From the NCBI RefSeq assembly GCF_013394655.1, contig NZ_CP053351.1, forward strand, positions 1,828,501 to 1,892,500: a DNA stretch of 64,000 bases. Direction: 5' to 3'. Each line of letters opens with the position of its first letter. Positions within the stretch are counted from its first letter, which is position 1. Shown here in pieces: positions 16,381-25,140 of this stretch. The stretch comes from Winogradskyella schleiferi. Its GTDB lineage: Bacteria; Bacteroidota; Bacteroidia; Flavobacteriales; Flavobacteriaceae. Made by a program: the position numbers and the translations under genes. Below the pieces are notes generated by a model. That model was not told the DNA's origin, made no database searches, and was given only the letters and a program-made list of their open reading frames with translations.

Positions 16381-18276
16381 TTATTTTTTTTGATCTAAAA
16401 CTTCGTAAGTAGAGTTATTAGAAATGTATTCAGGTATTAAAAATTTTATCGAAGATACAATTTCTAATGGCTGTGTTAAAGAATTTACTGTCGTAAGTTT
16501 ATTAATCTGTTTTTCAACGTTGATGATATCTACATGTCTTGATTTAGCAATCATTATTTTTTCATGATAAGTTTTCTTGGTATTTTCTCCATCCGCCAAA
16601 AGTTCTTCATATATTTTCTCGCCAGGTCTTAATCCAGTAATTTTAATATCAATGTCTTCGGGATAGCGCAATCCGGAAAGAATGATCATATTGGTAGCTA
16701 AATTGAAAATCTTAATAGGTTCTCCCATGTCAAAAACATAGATTTCTCCACCATTACCCATTGCAGCAGCTTCGATAACTAGCTGGCATGCTTCTGGGAT
16801 AGTCATAAAATATCGTGTTATATCCTTGTGTGTAACAGTTAATGGGCCTCCTTTTTCAATTTGCTTTTTAAATAATGGTATTACGGAACCGTTAGAGCCT
16901 AAAACATTTCCGAATCTTGTGGTAATAAACTTTGTGTGACCTTTTCCTTTGAGACAAGTCACATAAAGTTCGGCTATTCGCTTAGTAGCTCCCATGACGT
17001 TTGTTGGGTTTACAGCTTTATCTGTAGAAATTAACACGAATTTATCTACACTATGCTTTACGGCTATATCGGCTACATTTTTAGTGCCTCCAATATTTAC
17101 ACTAACAGCTTCAAAAGGATTGTTTTCCATCAAAGGAACGTGCTTATATGCTGCTGCGTGAAAGACAATTTTTGGTTTGTATAGGTTGAATATTTGGTCT
17201 ATTCTAGTTCTATTGCGCACATCAGCAACAATGACATCGATATTCTCTAAACCTTGTTGTTTAAATTCTTGTTGAATATCATAGAGAGCAGACTCAGCAT
17301 TATCTACTAGGATTAATTTTTTATAATTATATAAGCTCACTTTTCTACAGATTTCGCTTCCTATAGACCCAGCGGCTCCAGTAACTATTATGACTTTGTT
17401 ATCGTATTGTTCTTCTAAATCTGGGTTTTTGATGCTGATAGGATCTCTTCCTAAAAGATCTTCAATCTTTACTTCTTTTATTTGCCCTACGCTTAAATCG
17501 CCATCAATCCAACTTTGAACAGGAGGAACAATCTTCACTTTAAGACCAAGTGAAAAAAGACTACCTGTAATTTGCAGTAATCTTGCCGGATCTATATTTT
17601 GGATTGAAATTATAACCTCTTCAACCTTATTCTTTTCAATGAAATCTGCATCAATAGAATCAATACTATAAACATTCAATAGGTTTATTTTCTTACCTAT
17701 TTTACGCTCATCATCATCAATAAAACCAACAACTTCGACTCCATTTTTGGTATCATTTCTAATGGCATCATAGGTTAACATTCCTGAATTACCTGCGCCA
17801 AATATTAAAACATTAGAAATAGATTTAAAATCTTGTGTAATATGGTTATAAAGAGATTTTATGAATAATTTTGCTCCAATGAGAAATAAAATATTAAGCA
17901 ATAAATGAATATAGATTATAGAGCCAGATATATTTAAAATACTGGATTCACCTAAAAATTTTCTACTCAAAAATGTACAACATATAAGTATAGTTGCAAG
18001 TATGTTTGCCCCAATGATCAGATTAACAATATCCTTAAAACCTGTAAATCTAACAACACCTTTGTAAGAGCCTACAGCTATGAGACTTATAGCTGAAACA
18101 GCAATAACATAAGGGATTTGTTTAAAAAGTGTAAAAAAATCGAACTCAATAACAAAGTTGAATCTAATTAAATACGCCATAAAAAACGTAGCGACGATGA
18201 TAGCGATATCAAATAACAACACTAGCCATTTCGAGGCGTATTTCTCCGATATTTTATTTAGAAATTTAACTATCAT
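16381..18276 (-). CDS. FlaA1/PglF/CapD-like nucleoside-diphosphate-sugar 4,6-dehydratase
   Basis: A 631-residue membrane enzyme. It has four N-terminal transmembrane helices (within about residues 14-130), a CoA-binding-like Rossmann domain (starting near VLIFGAGNSGMLTYDA) and a C-terminal short-chain dehydrogenase domain. The latter has the NAD motif GAAGSIGSEICRKV and the family stretch STDKAVNPTNVMGATKR, where Met replaces the usual SDR tyrosine, as in PglF and WbpM. The likely reaction is UDP-GlcNAc to UDP-4-keto-6-deoxy-GlcNAc. It overlaps the aminotransferase gene by 4 nt, which supports successive steps toward a 4-amino-4,6-dideoxy sugar. Confidence 0.93.
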   Translation of the reverse strand: MIVKFLNKISEKYASKWLVLLFDIAIIVATFFMAYLIRFNFVIEFDFFTLFKQIPYVIAVSAISLIAVGSYKGVVRFTGFKDIVNLIIGANILATILICCTFLSRKFLGESSILNISGSIIYIHLLLNILFLIGAKLFIKSLYNHITQDFKSISNVLIFGAGNSGMLTYDAIRNDTKNGVEVVGFIDDDERKIGKKINLLNVYSIDSIDADFIEKNKVEEVIISIQNIDPARLLQITGSLFSLGLKVKIVPPVQSWIDGDLSVGQIKEVKIEDLLGRDPISIKNPDLEEQYDNKVIIVTGAAGSIGSEICRKVSLYNYKKLILVDNAESALYDIQQEFKQQGLENIDVIVADVRNRTRIDQIFNLYKPKIVFHAAAYKHVPLMENNPFEAVSVNIGGTKNVADIAVKHSVDKFVLISTDKAVNPTNVMGATKRIAELYVTCLKGKGHTKFITTRFGNVLGSNGSVIPLFKKQIEKGGPLTVTHKDITRYFMTIPEACQLVIEAAAMGNGGEIYVFDMGEPIKIFNLATNMIILSGLRYPEDIDIKITGLRPGEKIYEELLADGENTKKTYHEKIMIAKSRHVDIINVEKQINKLTTVNSLTQPLEIVSSIKFLIPEYISNNSTYEVLDQKK

Positions 18277-19397
18277 GACACAAAATACGTATTTATTGCG
18301 GAAACAACCCTATCTATTTCTTTATCAGTTAAGTTTGACCCACTAGGTAAACATAAGCCTTTTTCAAATAACTCGTCTGACACACCATTAAGATACCTTG
18401 GGGCATCTTTAAATACAGGTTGTTGATGCATTGGTTTCCATAGTGGTCTTGACTCAATATTTTCTTTTTCTAGGGCCAGTCTTAATCCTTCTCTTGTACT
18501 TTTGGAATCTAAAAGAATACAAGATAACCATCGGTTTGAGAAATAACCATCTGGTTCTTGTAAAAAAGTGATTTTGTTATTATGTCTAAGGGCATTCAAG
18601 TAAAATTCATGATTAGAACGACGTTTGGCTACATGGCTATCTAAAATAGTCATTTGTCCACGACCAATACCTGCAACTATATTAGACATTCTGTAATTAT
18701 ATCCGATATGTGAGTGTAAGTAATGTGGAGCATTGTCTCTAGCTTGAGTAGCTAAGAAAACGGCCTTTTCCTTATCTTCTTTAGTTTTTGTAACTATTGC
18801 GCCTCCGCCTGAAGTGGTTATTATTTTGTTACCATTAAATGATAATATAGAAAAATCTCCAAAAGTTCCGCATTTTTTTTCTTTATAGCGGCTGCCCAAG
18901 GATTCTGCACTATCTTCAATGATTGGGATATTGTATCTTGATGCCACTTCACTTATTTCATCAACTTTATAAGGCATACCATATAAATGAACAGCGATAA
19001 TGGCTTTTGGTTTACTTCCTTTGGCTATCCGATCTTTTATTGCGATTTCTAACTGTTCGGGACACATATTCCATGTGTCTTTTTCGCTATCTACAAATAT
19101 AGGAGTAGCGCCTAGATACACTATAGGGTTAGCTGAAGCAGAAAATGTTTTGCTCTGGCAGATCACTTCATCTCTATGTTCAACTCCTAATAGAATAAGA
19201 CTTAAGTGCAGGGCAGAAGTGCCTGATGCTAGAGCTGCAACATGGATGTTATTGTTAAGATAAGACTGTAAATCGCTTTCGAAACCGTTAACGTTTGGTC
19301 CCAAAGGTGCTACCCAGTTAGAATCGAAAGCTTCTTTTATATAAGATTGTTCATTACCACTCATATGTGGTGATGATAGCCATATTTTAGGTTTCAT
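18273..19397 (-). CDS. DegT/DnrJ/EryC1-family sugar aminotransferase (PglE-like)
   Basis: PLP-dependent transfer of an amino group to a 4-keto sugar nucleotide. The catalytic lysine is in LSFNGNKIITTSGGGA, and ALASGTSALHLSLILLG and IIEDSAESLGSRY are conserved cofactor motifs. The frame is open to an ATG at 19508 (411 residues), but family members begin close to the motif KIWLSSPHMSGNE. I therefore place the start at the ATG at 19397 (374 residues). It overlaps the dehydratase gene by 4 nt. Together with that gene and the PglC-like transferase, this indicates synthesis of a diNAcBac- or QuiNAc4N-type initiating sugar. Confidence 0.92.
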   Translation of the reverse strand: MKPKIWLSSPHMSGNEQSYIKEAFDSNWVAPLGPNVNGFESDLQSYLNNNIHVAALASGTSALHLSLILLGVEHRDEVICQSKTFSASANPIVYLGATPIFVDSEKDTWNMCPEQLEIAIKDRIAKGSKPKAIIAVHLYGMPYKVDEISEVASRYNIPIIEDSAESLGSRYKEKKCGTFGDFSILSFNGNKIITTSGGGAIVTKTKEDKEKAVFLATQARDNAPHYLHSHIGYNYRMSNIVAGIGRGQMTILDSHVAKRRSNHEFYLNALRHNNKITFLQEPDGYFSNRWLSCILLDSKSTREGLRLALEKENIESRPLWKPMHQQPVFKDAPRYLNGVSDELFEKGLCLPSGSNLTDKEIDRVVSAINTYFVS

Positions 19398-19792
19398 AGG
19401 TAAAATTGTTAAGTAATGATTAGTATTACTATTCAATTTCATGTCATATAGAGGGATCTGGGACACGATCAAATTATGGGATAAATATGCGTCATTATGT
19501 GGGAACACCCCAAATTAAAACGTTTAAATGTAAATATTTACGTTGATAACGGTAATCTTAATACAATGAAATTGCTTTTAGGGTCTTTTTATGATTTTAC
19601 AAAGGAAAATTAATACCTGTTATATAAAAATTTATGAATAATGTATATTTCTTTGAAAGAATATTCATTCATGAGAATTATTTATTTAACTTAAATTTTA
19701 GCTTTATATCGTAACTATAGTGTGGATGTTTTCAACTATATTATATTTAGCGTTTTAAGATAATTTGGTGCTAAACCAAAATCAAGCCACTT
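19398..19792. promoter_or_regulatory. divergent intergenic region inside the capsule cluster
   Basis: 395 bases between the aminotransferase and the ATP-grasp gene; it must hold promoters for both directions. Visible structure: a perfect 12-bp palindrome GTAAATATTTAC at 19530-19541, and a small hairpin TTTGGT-GCTAA-ACCAAA at 19764-19780 just before the ATP-grasp start. I found no clean TTTG/TAnnTTTG pair. If the aminotransferase used the upstream ATG at 19508, the region would be 284 bases. Confidence 0.5.
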
Positions 19793-20764
19793 ATGAATAT
19801 ATTAATTACATCAGCAGGACGGAGAGTATCGCTTGTGAGGTCATTCCAAACAGAATTAAAAAAATTAAATCCACTTGGTAAAGTGTTTGCAACAGATGCA
19901 GATCCCATAATGTCTGCTGCTTGCCAAATAGCTGATGGTTTTTTTAAAGTACCCTATTTGGATGAACCAGGTTATATTGATAAATTACTAAAATATTGTA
20001 AAACCCATGATATAAGTTTAATCATTCCAACTATTGACACCGAATTACATGATCTCGCCAAATATAAAGAGCGTCTGAAGCAAGAAGGAATTTCTGTAGT
20101 AATATCATCACTAGATTTTATTTCTAAATGCAGGGACAAAAGAATTATTCATCGATTTTTTGAAGAACATAATGTAAATGTGGCTAAAGAATATGCTAAA
20201 GAAGATTACAAATTACCACTTTTTATTAAACCCACGGATGGCAGTAGGAGTGTTGACACATACATTATTAAGTCCCAAGAAGATTTAACAGAATATCATT
20301 TTAGTAACGAAAAATTAATGTTTTTGGAGTATTTAGATCATGATGAGTATGATGAATATACGTGTGATTTATATTATGGAAAAGATCATTATTTGAAGTG
20401 TGTCGTCCCAAGAAAAAGAGTTGAAGTGCGAGACGGAGAAGTCTATAAAGCGTTGACAGTTAGGAATATTTTAGTCCCTTACCTAAAGAAGAACTTAAAT
20501 TTCATTGATGGAGCTGTTGGGTGCCTAACGGCTCAGTTTTTTTTACATAAAAACGATGAACAAAAGATTTTTGCTATTGAAATCAATCCTAGATTTGGAG
20601 GTGGTTATCCATTAACTTATTTGTCTGGAGCAAATTATTCTCGATGGATTATAGAAGAATACATGCTAGATAAATCGATAGCAGAACAATTTGATATTTG
20701 GGAAAACAATTTATTAATGATTAGATATGATGATGAAATTTTAGTGCATGGATATAAAGGTTAA
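19793..20764 (+). CDS. ATP-grasp domain protein (carbamoyl-phosphate-synthase-large-chain-like)
   Basis: A 323-residue ATP-grasp ligase. It has an N-terminal pre-ATP-grasp Rossmann domain (MNILITSAGRRVSLVRSF; TDADPIMSAACQIAD), an ATP-binding core (LPLFIKPTDGSRSVDTY) and the metal-binding end motif IFAIEINPRFGGGYPLTY. Enzymes of this kind join a carboxylate to an amine, thiol or similar group through an acyl phosphate. It lies on the plus strand inside a minus-strand capsule cluster and overlaps the HAD gene by 17 nt, so the two act as a unit. Substrate unknown; attachment of an amino acid or other acid to an amino sugar is a reasonable guess from context. Confidence 0.88.
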   Translation: MNILITSAGRRVSLVRSFQTELKKLNPLGKVFATDADPIMSAACQIADGFFKVPYLDEPGYIDKLLKYCKTHDISLIIPTIDTELHDLAKYKERLKQEGISVVISSLDFISKCRDKRIIHRFFEEHNVNVAKEYAKEDYKLPLFIKPTDGSRSVDTYIIKSQEDLTEYHFSNEKLMFLEYLDHDEYDEYTCDLYYGKDHYLKCVVPRKRVEVRDGEVYKALTVRNILVPYLKKNLNFIDGAVGCLTAQFFLHKNDEQKIFAIEINPRFGGGYPLTYLSGANYSRWIIEEYMLDKSIAEQFDIWENNLLMIRYDDEILVHGYKG

Positions 20765-21404
20765 TAATCAAACTGTTATCGTTTTTGACTTAGACGATAC
20801 TTTATATAACGAGCTGGATTATCTAAAATCTGCATATAAGTCTATTGCAATACATATTGAACCTAAGCTTTGGAAACGGCTTTATTCTGAAATGTTTTCT
20901 TTATACAGAAGTAAGGTTAATGTTTTTAAATTTATTTCTAATACATATAAAATAGACATTTCGTTATTAATTGATATGTATAGAAACCACCAACCAGAAA
21001 TTCAATTGTTTGATGGCGTTAAAAACGTATTTGAAGCTATAAAATCCAACAACGGAAAAATTGGAATTATAACTGATGGTCGTACTAAAACCCAGCGCGC
21101 CAAGCTTGAGAGTTTGAATATTATTAAATATCTTGATAAGATTATAATATCAGAAGAAATAGGTTCTGAAAAGCCTAGTTTAGCGAATTTTGAAGCGATT
21201 GAAAAAGCTCTACCGGCATTAGAATATTTTTATATAGCTGACAACTTAAAGAAAGATTTTATTGCACCAAATTCCTTAGGATGGAAAAGTGTGGGGTTGA
21301 TAGACAATGGCATGAATATTCATTGTGAAGCTCATAACTACTTGGATAATGCACACCAACCTCAACAATTCATTTGCGCATACAATGAACTAAAGATTAT
21401 TTAA
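20748..21404 (+). CDS. HAD-superfamily hydrolase
   Basis: A 218-residue phosphatase-like protein. HAD motif I is VFDLDDTLYNE (nucleophile Asp about 14), motif II is IITDGRTKTQ, motif III is the Lys in SEEIGSEKPS, and motif IV is YIADNLKKDF. A helical cap lies between motifs I and II (C1 type). The start at 20748 overlaps the end of the ATP-grasp gene by 17 nt. It is convergent with the sugar transferase gene, only 20 nt away. It may act on a sugar phosphate or on a phosphorylated intermediate of the ATP-grasp product. Confidence 0.88.
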   Translation: MDIKVNNQTVIVFDLDDTLYNELDYLKSAYKSIAIHIEPKLWKRLYSEMFSLYRSKVNVFKFISNTYKIDISLLIDMYRNHQPEIQLFDGVKNVFEAIKSNNGKIGIITDGRTKTQRAKLESLNIIKYLDKIIISEEIGSEKPSLANFEAIEKALPALEYFYIADNLKKDFIAPNSLGWKSVGLIDNGMNIHCEAHNYLDNAHQPQQFICAYNELKII

Positions 21405-21424
21405 CTGCAATAAAAATTCAAATA

Positions 21425-22036
21425 TCAGTCCTTTGTACCTGTGAATATTGGCATATCGTCACTATCAGAATTATTGACATCTTTTCTACTAATAACTTTA
21501 TCTATTGTTTTAAATATTATTTTTAGATCCAATAAAAAAGACTGGTTATCAACATAGTAAACATCAAGCTCAAACTTTTCTTCCCAACTAATCGCATTTC
21601 TACCATTAACCTGAGCCCAACCTGTAATGCCAGGAATAACTTCATGTCTTCTATTTTGTCGTTTATTATAAAGTGGTAAATACTTAGGCAAAAGTGGGCG
21701 AGGACCTACTAAGCTCATATCTCCTTTTAAAATATTTATTAACTGTGGAATTTCGTCTAAAGAATATTTTCTACAAAAGTTTCCCATCTTAGTAATGCGA
21801 TAAATTACTGGCAATAGATTACCGTCTTTATCCGTTTTATCGTTCATGGTTTTTAACTTAATAATGGTAAAGAGTTTCCCGTTTAAGCCAGTTCGCATTT
21901 GATAGAAAAAAGGTTTTCCATTATTAGAAATCGCCAATACAATAATTAATGTCAGTAATAGCGGAAAAACAATTATAAGTCCTACCAATGCTGCTAAAAA
22001 ATCAAATAAACGTTTTATGATTGGGTATAGTTTCAT
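21425..22036 (-). CDS. initiating sugar-phosphate transferase (PglC/WcaJ-type)
   Basis: Transfers the first sugar-1-phosphate to undecaprenyl phosphate to start the repeat unit. At 203 residues it is the short, single-membrane-helix form. It has an N-terminal re-entrant helix (about residues 9-35, FDFLAALVGLIIVFPLLLTL), the catalytic Asp-Glu in YSLDEIPQLINILKGDMSLVGPRPL, and the end motif PGITGWAQVNGRN. The length equals that of PglC rather than the long five-helix WbaP or WcaJ. The dehydratase and aminotransferase at 16-19 kb fit a PglC-like substrate. It is the last gene of the large minus-strand block. Confidence 0.95.
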   Translation of the reverse strand: MKLYPIIKRLFDFLAALVGLIIVFPLLLTLIIVLAISNNGKPFFYQMRTGLNGKLFTIIKLKTMNDKTDKDGNLLPVIYRITKMGNFCRKYSLDEIPQLINILKGDMSLVGPRPLLPKYLPLYNKRQNRRHEVIPGITGWAQVNGRNAISWEEKFELDVYYVDNQSFLLDLKIIFKTIDKVISRKDVNNSDSDDMPIFTGTKD

Positions 22037-22070
22037 GTTATGAAATTATAAGTGGGTAATATTAAGAAGA

Positions 22071-23204
22071 TTAATTAAGAACACTGTTGATTATAGCTAT
22101 TAAATCGTTATTTATTATATCAACATCAAAACGTTCTTCAGCATATTTTCTACTGTTTATGCCCATCTCTCTTATTTTTTCTGGATTGTTTATAAAATAT
22201 TCCATAGGTTTTACAAGGGCTTCTAGATCTTGTGGTTCGATTAAGAAACCATTTATCCCTTCTTTGACTGATTCTCTGCAGCCAACAGAATCTGTTGTTA
22301 TAATTGGGTTGCCACAAGCACAAGCTTCTAAAGTAGTTCTTGGTAAGCCCTCTCTGTAATAACTTGGTAGTACAAAAACATCTCTTTTGTGAAGGTGCTC
22401 TTCAATATTTCTTTGTTTACCATGAAATACAATAATTCCTTCTTTATGCAATTCGTTTATTTCATTTTCACTAATGGCAGAAGGGGAGGTTTCTGTTGCA
22501 CCAATTAAATGAAATTCTGCTTTTGGATACTTAGCTTTCAATATTTTGGCAGCTTCCATATATAATGCAATTCCTTTTTCTTTAATCAATCTTGCCACTA
22601 AAAGAAAACTCACTTTGTCTGAAGTATTTTTTTCTTTAAATGTAAATTGATTAAGATTAACACCAGAACCACTCACAAAAGCAACGCTCTGTTGTTTAGA
22701 AATAACATTACGATCTAAGAATAATTGATGGTCATCTTTATTTTGAAAAACGATGACTTTATTTTTTCGAATCGATAATTTATACAAGGTTTCGTTAAAC
22801 CGCTGTAATAATCTAGCCTTAGTAGATAAACCAGTGAAGGCATAACCTAAGCCGGTAATTAATGAAACCACTGGCACTTTGCACTGGTTTGCAGCAATCG
22901 AACTATAAATAACTGGTTTTACAGTATATGGAAATACTAAATCTATATTATTGTCTTTAATTAATGCTTTTAATTCGCTAATAGAGGTCATATCCTTAAA
23001 GGGGTTGAGACCAGTTCTATTTAAATTAAATTGTAATGGTGTAGCTCCCAGCGCAACAAGTTTTGAACGAATATTGCTAGGATGGTCTGGTGCTGCTGCA
23101 AAAACCTTACATCCATTATCCACTAAACTCTTAATAAAATCTCCTCTAAAATTTATTAATGAAGCAGATAGAGATGCTACAATCATTATGTTTTTATTTT
23201 CCAT
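22071..23204 (-). CDS. glycosyltransferase family 4
   Basis: A 377-residue retaining GT-B glycosyltransferase. The N-terminal acceptor half begins IMIVASLSASLINFRGDFIK. The C-terminal nucleotide-sugar half has LVARLIKEKGIALYMEAA and the E-x7-E motif in REGLPRTTLEACACGNPII. The N-terminal pattern resembles the PglA-type transferases that add the second sugar to the lipid-linked diNAcBac-like sugar, and its position directly before the initiating transferase agrees with that. The sugar donor cannot be read. It is co-transcribed with asnB (6 nt gap). Confidence 0.92.
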   Translation of the reverse strand: MENKNIMIVASLSASLINFRGDFIKSLVDNGCKVFAAAPDHPSNIRSKLVALGATPLQFNLNRTGLNPFKDMTSISELKALIKDNNIDLVFPYTVKPVIYSSIAANQCKVPVVSLITGLGYAFTGLSTKARLLQRFNETLYKLSIRKNKVIVFQNKDDHQLFLDRNVISKQQSVAFVSGSGVNLNQFTFKEKNTSDKVSFLLVARLIKEKGIALYMEAAKILKAKYPKAEFHLIGATETSPSAISENEINELHKEGIIVFHGKQRNIEEHLHKRDVFVLPSYYREGLPRTTLEACACGNPIITTDSVGCRESVKEGINGFLIEPQDLEALVKPMEYFINNPEKIREMGINSRKYAEERFDVDIINNDLIAIINSVLN

Positions 23205-23210
23205 CTCTTA

Positions 23211-25115
23211 TTAATTGTGTTTAAGGAAATTATATTTATACCATTTTTGAAAACAGTAAAAAGACCACACCCTAAATGTACTATCTTTTCTACTCTCTAA
23301 ATGGTCTTTTACTAATTTAGAAATAACCTCTACATTAAAAATACCTTGTGATTTAAGTAATTCTGGTTCTATGTAGCTTTCTAATTCTTTTCTAAGGCTC
23401 TGTCTTAACCAATCTCCAGTTGGGCTGCCGAACCCACTTTTACCTTTTTCTAAAAATTCTTCAGGAAACTGATCTCTAAAGGCTTCTTTTAAAATGTGTT
23501 TTTTGTTCCAACCTTTCATTAAATAGTTTTCTGGTAGCGTATTGGTAAACTCCCATAAATCCCTATTTAAAAATGGAGCTCTACATTCTAGAGAAGTGAG
23601 CATACTGGTTCTATCGACTTTTGCCAACATACCACCTTCTAAACTTAATATTTTATCTACAAGTCTAAAATCTGTTAGCGTTTCTATTTTTTGCTTTCCA
23701 AGAACTTCTTTGTATTCTTGAAAAATATTAGCATCAAAATAATCAGGCGACATTATCTCTGCTAGTTGATTACTTGTGTTTGCTAAAGAAATAATATCCC
23801 AATAGAAATCTCCATCATAATCTATAGCATTTAGTAATTTATTAATTTGAAATTTTCGTCCACGAGAATCATCTTTGTCAATCAGATATTTGTTACTAAG
23901 ACCGGCAATAGTTTTATGAAGTGCTTTTGGTACAATACTAGAGTACCTTTTGTTCATTTTTCCAATATAGTATTTATTATAACCACCAAATACTTCGTCG
24001 CCACCATCACCAGTTAATGCAACTGTTACGTGTTCTCTTGTCTTTTCGGAGAGTAGGTGTGTAGGTAAGGCTGCTGTATCTGAAAAAGGTTCATCAAAAT
24101 TGACTAAAATTTCGTGAATATTATTTTTAAGATCGTCTTCATCTATTATAAACTCATGATGATTACTATTTAACATTTTAGCAACCACCCTCGATTTATC
24201 GGTCTCATCATACGATGCTTTTTTAAATCCGATAGAAAATGTATCGATTTTCTTATCCGTGGTTTGTGCTAAACAGAGTGAAATAATTGAAGAATCTACA
24301 CCACCAGATAAAAATGTTCCTAAACCAACATCTGCAATAGATCGGCTATCTACACTCTTATAAACTAAATCTTTGGTTTTTGCTTTTGCATCGTCAAAAG
24401 AAATATCAATAGTTTTCGGTATTGGTTCAGCGTTTATTTTATTTATAGTTGTATTATGCGAGGCTAAATCATATTCAATATAATGATTAGCTTCTAACTT
24501 TAAAATGTTTTCATATATGGTATGTGGCGCAGGAATATAAGTCAATCTAAAATAAAGATTCAATCCTTTTTTCGAAATGTTGGGTGTAAAATCAATAGTA
24601 TTTATAATGGATTTTAATTCTGAAGCCCAAATAAATTCCTTATCCGTATGGATGTAATACAAGGGTTTTTCGCCAAAAAAATCACGAGCAATAAATAGTT
24701 TATTGATATTTTTATCATAAATGCTAAAACCGTACATGCCATCTAACCACTGAAAAGATTCTACTCCATATTTTTCGTAAGCTTTCAGTATGACTTCAGT
24801 ATCACTCGATGTTTTGAAAGTGACACCTTCTGCTTCTAACTTTGCCCTTAATACCTTATAATTATAGATTTCTCCATTAAAAACTATAACGATTTGTTTA
24901 TCATCTGAAAAAATAGGTTGCTTACCAGAAGATAAATCTATAATAGATAGTCTTCGCATTCCCATACCAACGGTAAATTGGTCGTTTTCTTCAGAAAATA
25001 GACCATCTTCATCTGGACCTCTGTGAATAATTAAATTATTCATAGTATTAAGGATAGACGATATTTCGTCCTTATTTCGATTGGTTTTAGCTATAATGCC
25101 GTTAATTCCACACAT
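23211..25115 (-). CDS. asnB: glutamine-hydrolysing asparagine synthetase-like amidotransferase
   Basis: 634 residues. The N-terminal Ntn glutaminase domain has its catalytic Cys2 (MCGINGIIA), followed by RRLSIIDLSSGKQPI and VFNGEIYNY. The C-terminal synthetase domain has the PPi-loop SGGVDSSIIS. Many surface polysaccharide clusters carry such an enzyme, where it is thought to turn the carboxyl group of a uronic acid into an amide rather than to make free asparagine. The uronic-acid genes at 41.5-44 kb make this plausible here. A housekeeping asparagine synthetase role cannot be excluded from sequence. Confidence 0.93.
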   Translation of the reverse strand: MCGINGIIAKTNRNKDEISSILNTMNNLIIHRGPDEDGLFSEENDQFTVGMGMRRLSIIDLSSGKQPIFSDDKQIVIVFNGEIYNYKVLRAKLEAEGVTFKTSSDTEVILKAYEKYGVESFQWLDGMYGFSIYDKNINKLFIARDFFGEKPLYYIHTDKEFIWASELKSIINTIDFTPNISKKGLNLYFRLTYIPAPHTIYENILKLEANHYIEYDLASHNTTINKINAEPIPKTIDISFDDAKAKTKDLVYKSVDSRSIADVGLGTFLSGGVDSSIISLCLAQTTDKKIDTFSIGFKKASYDETDKSRVVAKMLNSNHHEFIIDEDDLKNNIHEILVNFDEPFSDTAALPTHLLSEKTREHVTVALTGDGGDEVFGGYNKYYIGKMNKRYSSIVPKALHKTIAGLSNKYLIDKDDSRGRKFQINKLLNAIDYDGDFYWDIISLANTSNQLAEIMSPDYFDANIFQEYKEVLGKQKIETLTDFRLVDKILSLEGGMLAKVDRTSMLTSLECRAPFLNRDLWEFTNTLPENYLMKGWNKKHILKEAFRDQFPEEFLEKGKSGFGSPTGDWLRQSLRKELESYIEPELLKSQGIFNVEVISKLVKDHLESRKDSTFRVWSFYCFQKWYKYNFLKHN

Positions 25116-25140
25116 ACTTTAATTCGTTTTTCTAATCCTA

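Noticed and set aside
19398..19508. Longer N-terminus of the sugar aminotransferase
   Set aside because: The extra 37 residues have no family-like features, while the following Met starts right at the conserved KIWLSSPHMSGNE.
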